Assembly: GCF_021462405.1 (NCBI RefSeq)
Contig: NZ_JAKEDU010000001.1
Coordinates: 367,315 to 431,314, forward strand
Length of the DNA: 64,000 nt
Direction of reading: 5' to 3'
From: Thermus tengchongensis
GTDB taxonomy: Bacteria > Deinococcota > Deinococci > Deinococcales > Thermaceae
The notes below the pieces were generated by a model that saw only the letters and a program-made list of their open reading frames with translations, searched no databases and was not told the DNA's origin. How positions within the stretch are numbered: position 1 is the stretch's first letter; every line of letters begins with the position of its first letter. Both the position numbers and the translations under genes were made by a program. Shown here one piece after another: positions 20,104 through 28,850 of the stretch.

Positions 20104-21828
20104 TCAGAAAAGCTCCCGCCTCAGGGCCTCGGCGGAGTTGTCCTCCAGGACCTCCTCCCGCTTGGTGGCCCAGGCGGGGAAGGGAAAGCGCACCAGGAGG
20201 GGCACGGGGATCTCGGGCTGGGAAAGGATCACCATCCCCTGGGGCAGGATCAGAGCCCGTTGGCGGAAGGAGGCGGGAAGGTAGCGGTACTCGGGCCGCT
20301 CGGCCTCGGCGGCGTCCAGGCGGCCCACTACCCGGATGGCGGCGTTGCCCACCACCCTGCGCTCCACCTCGCTAGCCGTCTGCTGCGCCCCGATGAGGAT
20401 CACCCCCAAGGAGCGGCCGCGCTCGGCGATGTCCAGGAGGACGTCCTTGATGGGGCTCTCCTCGTCCCGGGGGGCGTACTTGTTGAGCTCGTCCAAGACG
20501 ATGAAGACCCGGCCCCGGTACTGGCCCCGCTCCTTGCGCTCAAAGAGGTCCTTGAGCAAAGCGCCCACCACGAACATCTGCGCCTGGGGGTGGAGCTTGG
20601 CCAAGTCCACCACGTGCACCTGCTCCCCTTTTAGGGGGTCCGGGGGGTTGCCGGGGCGGTCGCCCCGGAGGAGGTGGCCCACGTTTTCCACGCTGGCGCG
20701 CAGGCGCCGCACGAAGGCCTCGAGGGTCCCTCGGGCCTGCCGGGCGGTCCAACCCCGGTCTCCCTCCCCTTCCCCGCTTTCCGGGCCCAGGAGCTTGAAC
20801 TCCAGGTAGCGCACCAGCTCGGCAAAGCTCTGGAGGCGCACCCGGCCCAGGGCGTCGAAGGTGATCCCCTCCGGCAGGTCTTCCCCGGGCCAGTCCTCCA
20901 CCAAAAGGGCCGGGCCCTTCTGCTTCTCCGCCAGCCGCCTGAGCTTCTCCGCCACGTGGACCACCAAGAAGCCCAGGTTGGTAAGCGCCCCCTTGTCGGC
21001 GAAGAGGAAGGGGAGGAGGCCCCTTTGGGCGAACTGCACCAGGTCCCAGTGGTAGGCCCGCACCCCCTCCAGCCGGGTGTCCACGTCCGGCAGGTACCCC
21101 TCCTTCTTGGGCGGGGCCAGGAAGGCCACGCTCCCGAAGGGGGTGGCGGGCAGGCCCAGCCGGGCGTACTCCTTCCGGGCCTCCTCCGTGAGGCGGGCGT
21201 TGGTCTTGTCCAGGAAGAAGAGGTCTTCCCCCTTCACGTTGAAGAGGAGCACCTTGGCCTGGTGGGCATCCTCCAGCACGCCGCTTTCCAGGAGGCTCTT
21301 GAGGAGAAAGGTGGCGTAGCTGGTCTTGGCCGCCACCCCGCTGATGCCGGAGATGTTGACGTGGCCCCCTTTGACCCCGTTCAGGAACTCCAGGTTGAGG
21401 TAGGCCACCTCCCCGTTCTTGAGAAGCCCTGCCGGGAGCTTGGTGCTCCCCCTCTGGTTCCTCATGGCCTCGTAGTAGAGGGCAAGCTCCAAGTCCCCCC
21501 CTTGCGCCAGGTAGACGGGGGAGCCAGGGTCTGGGGGGAAAAACTCCTCGGGCAGGATGCGGGTCACGCTCACGTGGGCCACGTAGGCCAGGGAAACGGG
21601 GATCTTGCCCTCCACCGCCAAAAAGGTGTCCGTGTCAAAGTTCTCCCCCTCGTGGGCCTTGGCCACGTGGTCCACCATGCCGAAGTAGCGCACCTGGCCC
21701 ACCTTGGGGTGGTATCCCTCCACCACCACCAGGTCGTCCAGGCGCAAAAGCCCCTCCCCCTCCACCCCCACCCAGAACTCCAGGGGGGTGGCCTCCCGGC
21801 TTCCCAGCACCACGCCGATCCGCTCCAC
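20104..21828 (-). CDS. herA: HerA-type DNA-translocating ATPase
   Basis: 574 residues. N-terminal HAS-barrel-like domain, then a RecA/FtsK-type core with a P-loop in ISGVAAKTSYATFLLKSL near residue 167, Walker B in VFIVLDELNKYAP and the arginine-rich C-terminal part. HerA hexamers drive DNA through the NurA nuclease during end resection. The start is GTG at 21828 with GGGAGG 6 bases upstream, 3 bases after nurA. Confidence 0.88.
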   Translation of the reverse strand: MERIGVVLGSREATPLEFWVGVEGEGLLRLDDLVVVEGYHPKVGQVRYFGMVDHVAKAHEGENFDTDTFLAVEGKIPVSLAYVAHVSVTRILPEEFFPPDPGSPVYLAQGGDLELALYYEAMRNQRGSTKLPAGLLKNGEVAYLNLEFLNGVKGGHVNISGISGVAAKTSYATFLLKSLLESGVLEDAHQAKVLLFNVKGEDLFFLDKTNARLTEEARKEYARLGLPATPFGSVAFLAPPKKEGYLPDVDTRLEGVRAYHWDLVQFAQRGLLPFLFADKGALTNLGFLVVHVAEKLRRLAEKQKGPALLVEDWPGEDLPEGITFDALGRVRLQSFAELVRYLEFKLLGPESGEGEGDRGWTARQARGTLEAFVRRLRASVENVGHLLRGDRPGNPPDPLKGEQVHVVDLAKLHPQAQMFVVGALLKDLFERKERGQYRGRVFIVLDELNKYAPRDEESPIKDVLLDIAERGRSLGVILIGAQQTASEVERRVVGNAAIRVVGRLDAAEAERPEYRYLPASFRQRALILPQGMVILSQPEIPVPLLVRFPFPAWATKREEVLEDNSAEALRRELF

Positions 21829-21831
21829 CCT

Positions 21832-22713
21832 TCACCTCCCAAGATGCCTGGCCAGCATGCGGGCCACCACCTCGCGGCTTCCCATCCTTCGGGCCAGCTC
21901 CCGCTCCAGCCCCCCCACGGGCAGGAGGTTCTGCGGAGCCCGGGGGTCTTTCACCGGGTGAGAGGCCAAGGCGGGGAAGAGGCTTAAGGATAGGTCCGCC
22001 AGGGCGCCGAAATCCCCCTGTAGCGGGGTTTCCACCCGCAAAAGCCCGCTTTCCGGCGGGCGCACCCCCTCCGGGGGCAGGGGCAGGCGCAGGTACCAGC
22101 TGGCGAGCTCCATCCCCTGCCTGCGCACCCGAAAGGCCGGGGTGCGCTCCCCTGGGGCCAGGGCGCGGAGGAGGGCCTCCTCCTCCTTGGGCAGGTACCG
22201 GGCCCAGTGGGTCTTGATGTAGCCCAGCACCGGGCCTTCCCGCACCGCGCGCACCGGCCCGTCCACCACCAAGAGCCCCCCCACTAGCTCCTTGGCCAGT
22301 TCCTGCTCCAGGCCAGCCCGGGCTTGGCGCAAGCCCTCCTGCAGACCCTCGAGGCCCTCCCCCACCGCGGACACGGGTTCGTAGGCCAGCTCCCCCACGG
22401 CCAAGGGCTTCTCCAAGCCAACCCCCACCCGGCGCACCACAGGGGGAAGAAGCCGCATCCTTCCCCCCTCCCACACCACCGTCCCTGCGGCCACGCACCC
22501 CAGGAGGGCAAGCCGCTCCCCGTCGGAGATCAGGGCCTCGGCCCGCTCCCGCCCGTCTAGGAAGTAGAGAGGCTCGGGCCAGGGTTGGGGAGGAGCGGTC
22601 CTGGCCTCCCAGGACTCCTCCAGGAGGTGGAAGGCCTCGGGCTCGCTCCCCCGGAGAAGGGCCTCTTCGGCCTCCTGCCAGGGGAGGTCCAGGGCGTAAA
22701 GCCGCCAGGCCAT
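21832..22713 (-). CDS. nurA: NurA-domain nuclease
   Basis: 293 residues. The catalytic-domain opening YFLDGRERAEALIS near residue 48 (metal-binding aspartate) and its place directly in front of herA identify it. NurA is a 5'-3' nuclease that works with HerA. The gene starts 4 bases after the malic enzyme stop, so all three share an operon. Confidence 0.83.
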   Translation of the reverse strand: MAWRLYALDLPWQEAEEALLRGSEPEAFHLLEESWEARTAPPQPWPEPLYFLDGRERAEALISDGERLALLGCVAAGTVVWEGGRMRLLPPVVRRVGVGLEKPLAVGELAYEPVSAVGEGLEGLQEGLRQARAGLEQELAKELVGGLLVVDGPVRAVREGPVLGYIKTHWARYLPKEEEALLRALAPGERTPAFRVRRQGMELASWYLRLPLPPEGVRPPESGLLRVETPLQGDFGALADLSLSLFPALASHPVKDPRAPQNLLPVGGLERELARRMGSREVVARMLARHLGR

Positions 22714-22717
22714 GCCC

Positions 22718-24448
22718 CTAGATTACCGGGGCCGGGCGGTAGGGCAGGTACTTGGGCTCCCAGAAGCGGGAGCGCACGAACTCCATGAGCCCCTTGAAGG
22801 AAAGCCCCTTTACCCGCTCCTCCTCGGCCACCCCGTCCTCGAGGGCCTCCTGCATGACCCGGGCCGCCACGTAGGGGGAAACCTCCCGCAGGCGAGCCAC
22901 CGGCGGGTAAAGGAGGTCTGGGAAGTGGGCCTTGGTGTAGTCGTAAAGGGCGTAGGCCGCCTCCAGGACCATGCCGTCCGTGACCTCCCGGGCCCGGGCC
23001 AAAACCGCCCCAAGGCCTAGGCCCGGGAAGATGAAGGCGTTGTTCCCCTGGCCGATGGGGATGGTGCGCCCCATGTACCCCACCGGGGGGAAGGGGCTCC
23101 CCGCCGCCACCAAAGCCCGGCCCTCCGTCCAATAGATGAGGTCGTCGGGCAGGGCCTCGGAGGCCGAGGTAGGGTTGGAGAGGGGAAAGATGACGGGGCG
23201 CTCGCTAAAGGCCAACATGGCCTTGGCCACAGGCTCGGTGAAGCTCCCTCCCTGACCGGAAAGGCCCAGGAGGACGGTGGCCTTGGCGTTGCGGATGGTC
23301 TCCAGAAGGCCAGGGTAGGGACCGGAGAACTCCCAGCCCGCAAGGCGCTCGGGCCGCTGGGCGTAAGGACGCTTGTAGTCCTCCATGCTCCGCCCCTCCA
23401 CCAAAAGCCCCTTGGAGTCCAGCACCAGCACCCGGGCCCGAGCTTCCTCCTCGGAAAGGCCTTCCCGCTTCATGCCCTCCCGCAGGGCCCAAGCCACCCC
23501 GATACCCCCGGCGCCCGCCCCATAAATCACGATCACCTGCTCGGAAAGCTTCTCCCCCTTCAGACGGCAGGCGGAGAGCACCCCTGCCAAAGCCACCGCT
23601 CCTGTCCCCTGGATGTCGTCATTGAAGGAGGGTATCACCTTGCGGTAACGCTCCAAAACGGCGAAGGCCGTCTCCTTGGCAAAGTCCTCCCATTGGATTA
23701 GGGCCTTGGGGTAGCGCTTGCGCACCGCCTCCACGAACCGGTCCAGGAAGCGGTAGTACTCTTCCCCCCTCAGGCGCTTGTGCCGCACCCCCAGGTAGAG
23801 GGGGTCGGCCAGGAGGTCTTCCCGGTCGGTGCCCACATCCAGCTCCACGGGCAGGGTCTTGTCCGGCCCCACCCCCCCTGCGGCGGTGTAGAGGGTGAGC
23901 TTGCCGATGGCGATGGCCATGCCCCCGTACCCCTGGTCCCCGATGCCCAGGATGGCGGAGGAGTCCGTGGCCACGATGAGGCGGACCTCCTCCAGGGGAA
24001 CGTTGGCCAGGGCCTCCTCGATGTGGCCGATGTTTCTGGTGCTGGCGGTGAAGCCCCGGGGGTAGCGGTAGATGTGGGAGAACTCCCGCACCGCCTCCCC
24101 CACCGTGGGGGTGTAGAGGATGGGAAGCATCTCCTCCAGGTGGTCCACCAAGAGGGCGTAGAAGAGCACCTCGTTGCGGTCCTGAAGGTGGCGGAGGTAG
24201 ATGTGCTTCTCCAAGGGGCTCTGGATCAGGCGGTAGCGGCGGTAAACCCGCTCCTTTTGCTCCTCCAGGGTGTTCACGTGGGGGGGGAGGAGGCCCTCGA
24301 GGCCCAAGGCTCTCCGCTCCTCCTCCGTGAAGGCCGTGCCCTTGTTGAGAAGGGGAAGCCGAAGCAAAAGAAAACCGGAAACGTAGGGCTCCAGGTAGCG
24401 CTCGCCTCGTTCGTCCCGTTTGACATCGTAATAGCGGCTAACCGGCAT
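22718..24448 (-). CDS. NAD-dependent malic enzyme
   Basis: 576 residues from ATG at 24448. Characteristic blocks are [52 protein letters not shown] and the Rossmann motif [11 protein letters not shown]. It oxidises and decarboxylates malate to pyruvate. The long SfcA-like form usually prefers NAD. An upstream extension in the same frame has no support and I excluded it. Confidence 0.92.
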   Translation of the reverse strand: MPVSRYYDVKRDERGERYLEPYVSGFLLLRLPLLNKGTAFTEEERRALGLEGLLPPHVNTLEEQKERVYRRYRLIQSPLEKHIYLRHLQDRNEVLFYALLVDHLEEMLPILYTPTVGEAVREFSHIYRYPRGFTASTRNIGHIEEALANVPLEEVRLIVATDSSAILGIGDQGYGGMAIAIGKLTLYTAAGGVGPDKTLPVELDVGTDREDLLADPLYLGVRHKRLRGEEYYRFLDRFVEAVRKRYPKALIQWEDFAKETAFAVLERYRKVIPSFNDDIQGTGAVALAGVLSACRLKGEKLSEQVIVIYGAGAGGIGVAWALREGMKREGLSEEEARARVLVLDSKGLLVEGRSMEDYKRPYAQRPERLAGWEFSGPYPGLLETIRNAKATVLLGLSGQGGSFTEPVAKAMLAFSERPVIFPLSNPTSASEALPDDLIYWTEGRALVAAGSPFPPVGYMGRTIPIGQGNNAFIFPGLGLGAVLARAREVTDGMVLEAAYALYDYTKAHFPDLLYPPVARLREVSPYVAARVMQEALEDGVAEEERVKGLSFKGLMEFVRSRFWEPKYLPYRPAPVI

Positions 24449-24482
24449 AGCCCTATTCTTCCACCACCAAAGCGGCAAGGCT

Positions 24483-24512
24483 AGGGTAGAAACGTCCTGA
24501 GCGCGATGTAAA
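24483..24512 (-). promoter_or_regulatory. Probable promoter of the malic enzyme-nurA-herA operon
   Basis: On the minus strand TTTACA (24507-24512) and TACCCT (24483-24488) are 18 bases apart, leaving a leader of about 28 bases. The rest of 24513-24644 is GC-rich with short inverted repeats but no RNA family I recognise. Confidence 0.4.
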
Positions 24513-24644
24513 GAGGGGTTGGCCCTCCCCGCACCTGCAAGGGGAGGCCGGGGCACCCCAACGGGTGGGAGGGACCAGGACGGACGCCCAAAGGAAACCC
24601 GCCTCCTGCTGGTGGTCCGCTGACAGTGGCCCCTTAGTGGGGGC

Positions 24645-25000
24645 ATGCACATCCTGGTAAACGACGACGACGGCCTCTTCAGCCCCGGGCTTTGGGCTTT
24701 GGCAGAGGCGGCAAGCCGCTTTGGCGAGGTCTTCGTGGCGGCTCCGGACGTGGAGCAAAGCGGGGTGGGCCACGCCATCACCATCGCCCACCCCGTGCGG
24801 GCCCTCCCCCACCCATACCCTTTGCCGGGCCCCCACTTTCCCGCCTACCGGGTGCGGGGTACCCCCGCCGACTGCGTGGCCCTGGGCCTCCGCTTCTTCG
24901 GCCCCGTGGACCAGGTCCTTTCCGGCATCAACCTGGGGAGCAACCTGGGCCACGAGATCTGGCACTCGGGCACCGTAGCCGCCGCCAGGCAGGGCACCCC
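24645..25000 (+). pseudogene. surE: surE, cut off near residue 118
   Basis: The first 118 codons read as SurE (5'-nucleotidase / acid phosphatase): [15 protein letters not shown] with the metal-binding DD, then [12 protein letters not shown] and [27 protein letters not shown] normal SurE runs to about 240-250 residues. After about 25000 the frame continues in unrelated low-complexity sequence, while a different frame shows a transposase-like tail. The metal-binding site survives, but the dimer and C-terminal parts are gone. Confidence 0.8.
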
Positions 25001-25002
25001 GC

Positions 25003-25194
25003 ATCGCCCACCACCTAAGCCTGGACCGGGCCACAGCCCGGCGGGACCTCAGGCGGCGGGTGAAGGGGTGGTTGTGGCTGCGGCGGTGCTACGGGAGCGT
25101 GGAGGAGGTGAGGCGAGGGGTGGAGGAGGCGTTGAGGAAGCTGCAGGAGCGCCTGGAGAGGGAAGTGGGGCAAAGCCTATGCAGGGCTACTTAG
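25003..25194 (+). pseudogene. Remnant resembling the C-terminus of an insertion-sequence transposase
   Basis: A reading frame joined directly to the broken surE has no start of its own and ends at TAG 25192. It encodes about 63 residues, arginine-rich and helical, including [24 protein letters not shown]. Short tails of this kind close several IS transposases, but I cannot name the family. It is the likely cause of the surE truncation. The identity is inference. Confidence 0.45.
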
Positions 25195-25241
25195 CCTGGA
25201 TCAAGCCAAGGGCCAAACCAACGCATTGGGGTGAACAACAG

Positions 25242-25268
25242 AAAACCCGGGAGTGTCCCGGGTTTTTT
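25242..25268. terminator. Strong hairpin next to the left att site
   Basis: AAAACCCGGGA and TCCCGGGTTTT make an 11-bp stem with loop GTG, followed by more T on the plus strand. It can stop transcription in both directions. In the ancestral chromosome it would have been the terminator of the tRNA-Val gene. Confidence 0.7.
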
Positions 25269-25279
25269 CCTCCCCACCC

Positions 25280-25324
25280 TGGTGGGCGGCGTAGGACTTG
25301 AACCTACGACCTCTCGCGTGTGAG
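25280..25324. repeat. attL: 45-bp copy of the tRNA-Val 3' end
   Basis: Identical to 53961-54005 over all 45 bases (CCA end, T arm, variable region, and the 3' side of the anticodon arm). The match ends inside the anticodon loop region, the usual place for tyrosine-recombinase crossover in tRNA genes. The tRNA 5' half is missing here. Confidence 0.9.
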
Positions 25325-25428
25325 CCGAAGGCGACGGTTATGTGCTCCAGAACGGCCTGGTAGCTTTTAGTCTCCCCTAGCGGAAAAATCCCTTCCGGGT
25401 AGTGCTAGGTTAAGCGCTTTGGTACACC

Positions 25429-26556
25429 CTAATCCGAAGCCTCTAGGTGTAATAAGGTGTCAAGCCCGAGGGCGGCCCGGCGGCGGTCCTCCTCCTGGAG
25501 GTGCTGGTAGACCCGGAGGGCCAGGGCAGGGTCCGCATGCCGTAGCCGCTCCGCCACCTCCTTGGGGCTCAGGCCGGCCCGGAAGGCCAGGGAGGTGTAG
25601 GTGTGCCGGAGGCCGTGGGGGGAAACGTAGGGCACGCCGGCCTTCTGCACCAGCCCCTTCCAGGTGCGGAGGAAGGAGCGGTAGCCCAGGGGGGTCCCCA
25701 CCTCGGAGGGGAAGATGAGCCCGTGCTCCTCCCACCGGCGGGCCACCGCCTTCTCCTCCTCCTGGGCCAGGCGGTGTTCCGCCAGGAGAGCCTGCGTCCG
25801 GGGGTCCAGGTAGAGGTAGCCCTGGGACCTGGGGGTCTTGGTGGGCCCCAGGGTGCCGTCCCGGCGGAGGGTGTGGCGGATCCAGAGGCGATCCCCCTCC
25901 CAGTCCTCCCAGCGGAGGGCCAGGGCCTCCCCTATCCGGAGACCGGTGGCCAGCATGAGGGCAAGCATGGGGTAAAGGCGGTGCCCCTCCGCGGCCTTCA
26001 GGAACTGGGCCGCCTCCCCCGCACTCCAGGCCCGGGCAGGGCGCACCTGGCCCGAGGGGGGCGGGTCCACGGCCTCCACGGGGTTCCGTTCCAGGAGGCC
26101 CGCCCTCACCGCGTCCCGTAAGGCGGCCTTGAGGAACTGGTAGGCGTGGCGGCGGACCGAGGGGGAAAGCCCCCGCTCTGCCAGCTCCGCAAAGAGGGCC
26201 TGGATGGCGAGGGGGTTCAGGCGGGGCAGGGGGGTAGAGGCCAGGGGCTCCAGGAGCTGAAGGTAGTGGCGGTAGGTGTTCAGGGTGGCCGGCCTCAAGC
26301 CCTTGCTCTTGGCCCGGTGGTCCGCCCAGTGGCGCAGCCAGTCCCCGAGGCGGAGGCGGCCCGGGTCCTGCACCACGGCGTAGCCCGCCTTGGGCAGGAG
26401 GCGGGCTAACTTTTCCGCCACCTCCCGGCGGGTGCGGCCATACACCCACTTCTTCTTCTGCCGCCCATCCGGCCCGTAGCCCACCGTGACGAAGCCCGCC
26501 CAGCGCCCGTCCTTGCGCTGGAAGATGCTGCCTTCACCTTTGCCTCTACGGGACAT
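25429..26556 (-). CDS. Tyrosine integrase of element 1
   Basis: 375 residues. N-terminal arm-binding domain, SAM-like core-binding domain, and a C-terminal catalytic domain with arginine in ATGLRIGEAL, HGLRHTYTSLAF, and the nucleophile tyrosine in ALRVYQHL near residue 354. It integrates and excises the prophage at tRNA-Val. The gene ends 105 bases from attL. The ATG overlaps the HEPN-like gene upstream by 11 bases. Confidence 0.93.
   Translation of the reverse strand: MSRRGKGEGSIFQRKDGRWAGFVTVGYGPDGRQKKKWVYGRTRREVAEKLARLLPKAGYAVVQDPGRLRLGDWLRHWADHRAKSKGLRPATLNTYRHYLQLLEPLASTPLPRLNPLAIQALFAELAERGLSPSVRRHAYQFLKAALRDAVRAGLLERNPVEAVDPPPSGQVRPARAWSAGEAAQFLKAAEGHRLYPMLALMLATGLRIGEALALRWEDWEGDRLWIRHTLRRDGTLGPTKTPRSQGYLYLDPRTQALLAEHRLAQEEEKAVARRWEEHGLIFPSEVGTPLGYRSFLRTWKGLVQKAGVPYVSPHGLRHTYTSLAFRAGLSPKEVAERLRHADPALALRVYQHLQEEDRRRAALGLDTLLHLEASD
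25445..25463. repeat. Candidate integrase arm sites, left end
   Basis: AGGTGTAAT at 25445 and AGGTGTCAA at 25455 form an imperfect direct repeat inside the last codons of the integrase gene. The same AGGTGTCAA appears twice at the other end of element 1 (47167 and 47178). Pairs near both att sites are expected for arm-type sites. Confidence 0.5.
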
Positions 26557-26905
26557 GCCAAGCCCTTCTCAGGTTCGCCCAAATGCTTTGGGCCTCCTGA
26601 AGGTACTTCTGCAAGCTATTAGGGTCCGGACACTTGTAGCGGACCTCAAAGCTGAGGCTGAGGAGGTGGTTGTAAGCCTTCCTATGCTTCCTTGCTACCC
26701 CAGCCCTTTTGAGGAGGGACTTGACCTCTTGGTGGTCTTCCGGCTCATCGTTAATGCCCCGGTGGATCAGGTAGGCCCTCGCCTGATGGTAGGAAGCGTA
26801 AAAAAAGGCCGTGACCGCCCAATCCTTGTAGGTTCCACCTGCCAAAGTGAGGGCCAGGGTCTCGTTATGGATGGCCTGGGCTTTGTGCTGGTTCAGGTGG
26901 GGCAT
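26546..26905 (-). CDS. HEPN-like small protein
   Basis: 119 residues, all helical. HNETLALTLAGGTYKDWAVTAFFYASYHQARAYLIHRG followed by a conserved histidine and LSFEVRYKCP resembles the UPF0332-type HEPN domain. RKAYNH fits the RX4H nuclease motif of HEPN ribonucleases. HEPN proteins act as toxins or defence RNases. The GC content is visibly lower than in host genes. It overlaps both neighbours, so it is translated with them. Family assignment by eye. Confidence 0.5.
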   Translation of the reverse strand: MPHLNQHKAQAIHNETLALTLAGGTYKDWAVTAFFYASYHQARAYLIHRGINDEPEDHQEVKSLLKRAGVARKHRKAYNHLLSLSFEVRYKCPDPNSLQKYLQEAQSIWANLRRAWHVP

Positions 26906-27338
26906 CTTCGCTCAGGAGAATGACGGTGATGTCTTCCAACCCGTACTTTTCCTCCACATCCAGGGCAAGGTCGTAGATGGGTTCTAGCTCCTCGTAGGTG
27001 TAGCGCTCCGGAGGATGGTAAGCGTAGAGAAGGATGTACCCCTTCCTTACCTGCGGTTCCTCAAAGCGGGTGATGAGGCCTTCCTCCCGGAACCTCTCAA
27101 GCCCCTGGATGAGTTCTTGTACGGCCTGACGCTCCACCCTGAGGTCATCTTCCCTTTCCTTCTGGAGCCTGACAAGAATCACCTGAACATTTTCCTCAGG
27201 GATAGTCCTCAAGAGCAGAGCGAAGAGGCCCCTTTGAGTCTCCTCAAAATAGCGCACAGGGATTTTTTTTGGTGGAGGGAAGAAGGTAGTGCGTATTTGC
27301 TCCTCCCAAATCCTTTGCGAAGTGATGGCGCTTGGCAT
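26865..27338 (-). CDS. Unknown protein upstream of the HEPN-like gene
   Basis: 157 residues. A basic N-terminus is followed by a charged helical region and a C-terminal part with YTYEELEPIYDLALDVEEKYGLEDITVILLSED. I see no nucleotidyltransferase motif (GSxxRG, DxD), so it is not a plain MNT partner for HEPN. It overlaps the HEPN-like gene by 41 bases and follows the DUF3467-like gene by 1 base. Confidence 0.55.
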   Translation of the reverse strand: MPSAITSQRIWEEQIRTTFFPPPKKIPVRYFEETQRGLFALLLRTIPEENVQVILVRLQKEREDDLRVERQAVQELIQGLERFREEGLITRFEEPQVRKGYILLYAYHPPERYTYEELEPIYDLALDVEEKYGLEDITVILLSEDAPPEPAQSPGHP

Positions 27339-27339
27339 C

Positions 27340-27615
27340 CTAAACCTCCTCCCCCACAGCTTGCAGAAACTGCTTCAGAGTTTCGTACAAAAACTTTGCC
27401 TGCGGAGGGGTAAAAGCATAAGCCCCTGTAAGGGTCAAGTGCATGGCATGCTCACTCGTGCTGTTTCCCTTAGGAAGGGGCATCCCGGACAAGAGACCTA
27501 AAGTGAGGATCTTTAGCTCAAGGTTTTGGTTGATGACCACGCCGCTCACGTAAACCGGTGTTACCCTATCAGGGGGGATGTAAATCTGCTCCGGAAGGTC
27601 GGGCTTTTCACTCAT
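27340..27615 (-). CDS. DUF3467-like small protein
   Basis: 91 residues. The layout (VYVSGVVINQN, then MHLTLTGAYAFTPPQAKFLYETLKQFLQ) resembles DUF3467, whose function is unknown. A clear AAAGGAGG lies 6 bases before the ATG. The start of the protein is similar to the 35-residue product just upstream. Family assignment is tentative. Confidence 0.5.
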   Translation of the reverse strand: MSEKPDLPEQIYIPPDRVTPVYVSGVVINQNLELKILTLGLLSGMPLPKGNSTSEHAMHLTLTGAYAFTPPQAKFLYETLKQFLQAVGEEV

Positions 27616-27628
27616 ACCAAACCTCCTT

Positions 27629-27736
27629 TTACTTCCTATGGCGGCTTACGGTCATGCCGCTCACGTAAAGAGGCACGGCCCGGTAGGGGTCCGAGATGGA
27701 GAAGCGCTGGGGGGGTGGGGTTTGTTGGTCAGGCAT
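27629..27736 (-). CDS. 35-residue relative of the DUF3467-like N-terminus
   Basis: A short frame encodes a 35-residue product that includes PYRAVPLYVSGM. It lines up with DRVTPVYVSGV of the next protein but stops at TAA after 35 residues. It could be the stump of a duplicated gene or a leader peptide for the cluster. Only weak ribosome-site evidence. Confidence 0.4.
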   Translation of the reverse strand: MPDQQTPPPQRFSISDPYRAVPLYVSGMTVSRHRK

Positions 27737-27754
27737 GGGGTACCTTCCTGCTTT

Positions 27755-28159
27755 TCACCTAACAACACAGGTCCCGTCAGGTCTTTGTTGTCCAAGGCGT
27801 GTAGGGGATTCGTAATAGTCCCAATACAAGCCGTACAGCCTTTCACGAGCGTGGCGGACAACAACAACATCGCCCGGAACATACCGTGAAAGCTCGTAAC
27901 GGACAGAGCTCACAAAGGGGGTTGGAACTCCGTTGATTGCTACTATGACATCCCCCTCACGAACACGCGCCAAATATAGGGGGCCTCCACTTTGCAGGGA
28001 AACGATTTTTGCTCCCCTGGGATTTTGATGGTCTTGAAGATAAGCGCCAAGGCAAGCAGGCCCAGCAGTAGGGGGCTCAAAATCGGGAAGAGTGACGGTA
28101 ACGGGGGAGCAAGCGGTGAAAATGTAGGCTCCTAACAGAAGGCCGAAAAGCACCCTCAT
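27755..28159 (-). CDS. Lipoprotein with a PDZ domain
   Basis: 134 residues. The signal peptide ends in the lipobox FTAC. Residues 50-110 form a PDZ domain (IVSLQSGGPLYLARVREGDVIVAINGVPTPFVSSVRYELSRYVPG). No protease domain is attached. It sits directly behind the repressor gene (stop and start 2 bases apart), so it is expressed in the lysogen. A surface PDZ lipoprotein in this place could be a conversion or superinfection-exclusion factor (inference). ATG at 28159 has GGGAGG ahead of it. Confidence 0.75.
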   Translation of the reverse strand: MRVLFGLLLGAYIFTACSPVTVTLPDFEPPTAGPACLGAYLQDHQNPRGAKIVSLQSGGPLYLARVREGDVIVAINGVPTPFVSSVRYELSRYVPGDVVVVRHARERLYGLYWDYYESPTRLGQQRPDGTCVVR

Positions 28160-28161
28160 AC

Positions 28162-28842
28162 TCACACCTCCCTAATGCTGATTACCCGGTAAACCTCCCC
28201 CACGATCTTCGCTTCATCTGGGGTGAGGATGGGGCCCTTGGGGTTGTCCGAGGCGAGAACCCAACCGCTCTTGGTGCGGCGGGCCCGCTTGACGGTAAGG
28301 CCGTCCCCTATGATCTCCACCAGGAAGACCTTCCCCTCCCTAAACTCCTTGAGGTTCTGGTCCACCAGGACGTAGTCCCCATCCCGGATGCCACCTTCTT
28401 CCCCGTTGTCCATGCTGTCCCCTTCTACCCGGAAGACGATGCTCCCCGGGCGAAGCCAGCGCTTAGTGATGGGGATGTGCTCCACCGTGGGCCAGGGGCG
28501 GCCCCCCGAGGCAGAGCCGATGACCGGGACAAGCTCAATCTCATCTGGCGAGACGGGCTTAGCGTCTCCGCCTCGCTTGGGCTGGGTGTAGATGGAGGGG
28601 ACCTCCAGGCCCGTAGCTTCAGCAAACTCTTCGGGGGTCCAGCGGAGAGTGGCCAAAATGCGGTCTAAAGTGGCAGGCTCCTTATAGGCAAGGTAGCGTA
28701 TAGCGTTCTCAACGTTTGGCAAAAAGCGGGTTGCTGCCCAGCTTGGGCTCTTCCCAACCTTAGTGGAAAAAGAGGCTTGGGAAATCCCTAAAGTCTTTAA
28801 GCGGGCCTTGATCGCTTCCGCCGGGTCTTTAACGGCCACCAT
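28162..28842 (-). CDS. CI-like repressor with S24 peptidase domain
   Basis: 226 residues from ATG 28842 (GTG at 28857 is possible). N-terminal helix-turn-helix (LGISQASFSTKVGKSPSWAATRF) and a C-terminal LexA/S24 domain with VEGDSM (catalytic serine) and a lysine in GLTVKRARR. A cleavage-like small-residue site GSASGG lies between them. It keeps the prophage silent and is probably inactivated by RecA-stimulated self-cleavage, so DNA damage could induce the prophage. Confidence 0.88.
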   Translation of the reverse strand: MVAVKDPAEAIKARLKTLGISQASFSTKVGKSPSWAATRFLPNVENAIRYLAYKEPATLDRILATLRWTPEEFAEATGLEVPSIYTQPKRGGDAKPVSPDEIELVPVIGSASGGRPWPTVEHIPITKRWLRPGSIVFRVEGDSMDNGEEGGIRDGDYVLVDQNLKEFREGKVFLVEIIGDGLTVKRARRTKSGWVLASDNPKGPILTPDEAKIVGEVYRVISIREV

Positions 28843-28850
28843 AAAACCCC

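Noticed and set aside
24513..24644. Riboswitch in the malic enzyme/surE gap
   Set aside because: GC-rich with short inverted repeats, but no conserved aptamer motif that I can match on either strand.
26865..27338. Nucleotidyltransferase partner (MNT) of the HEPN-like gene
   Set aside because: No GSxxRG or DxD motif can be found in the 157 residues.
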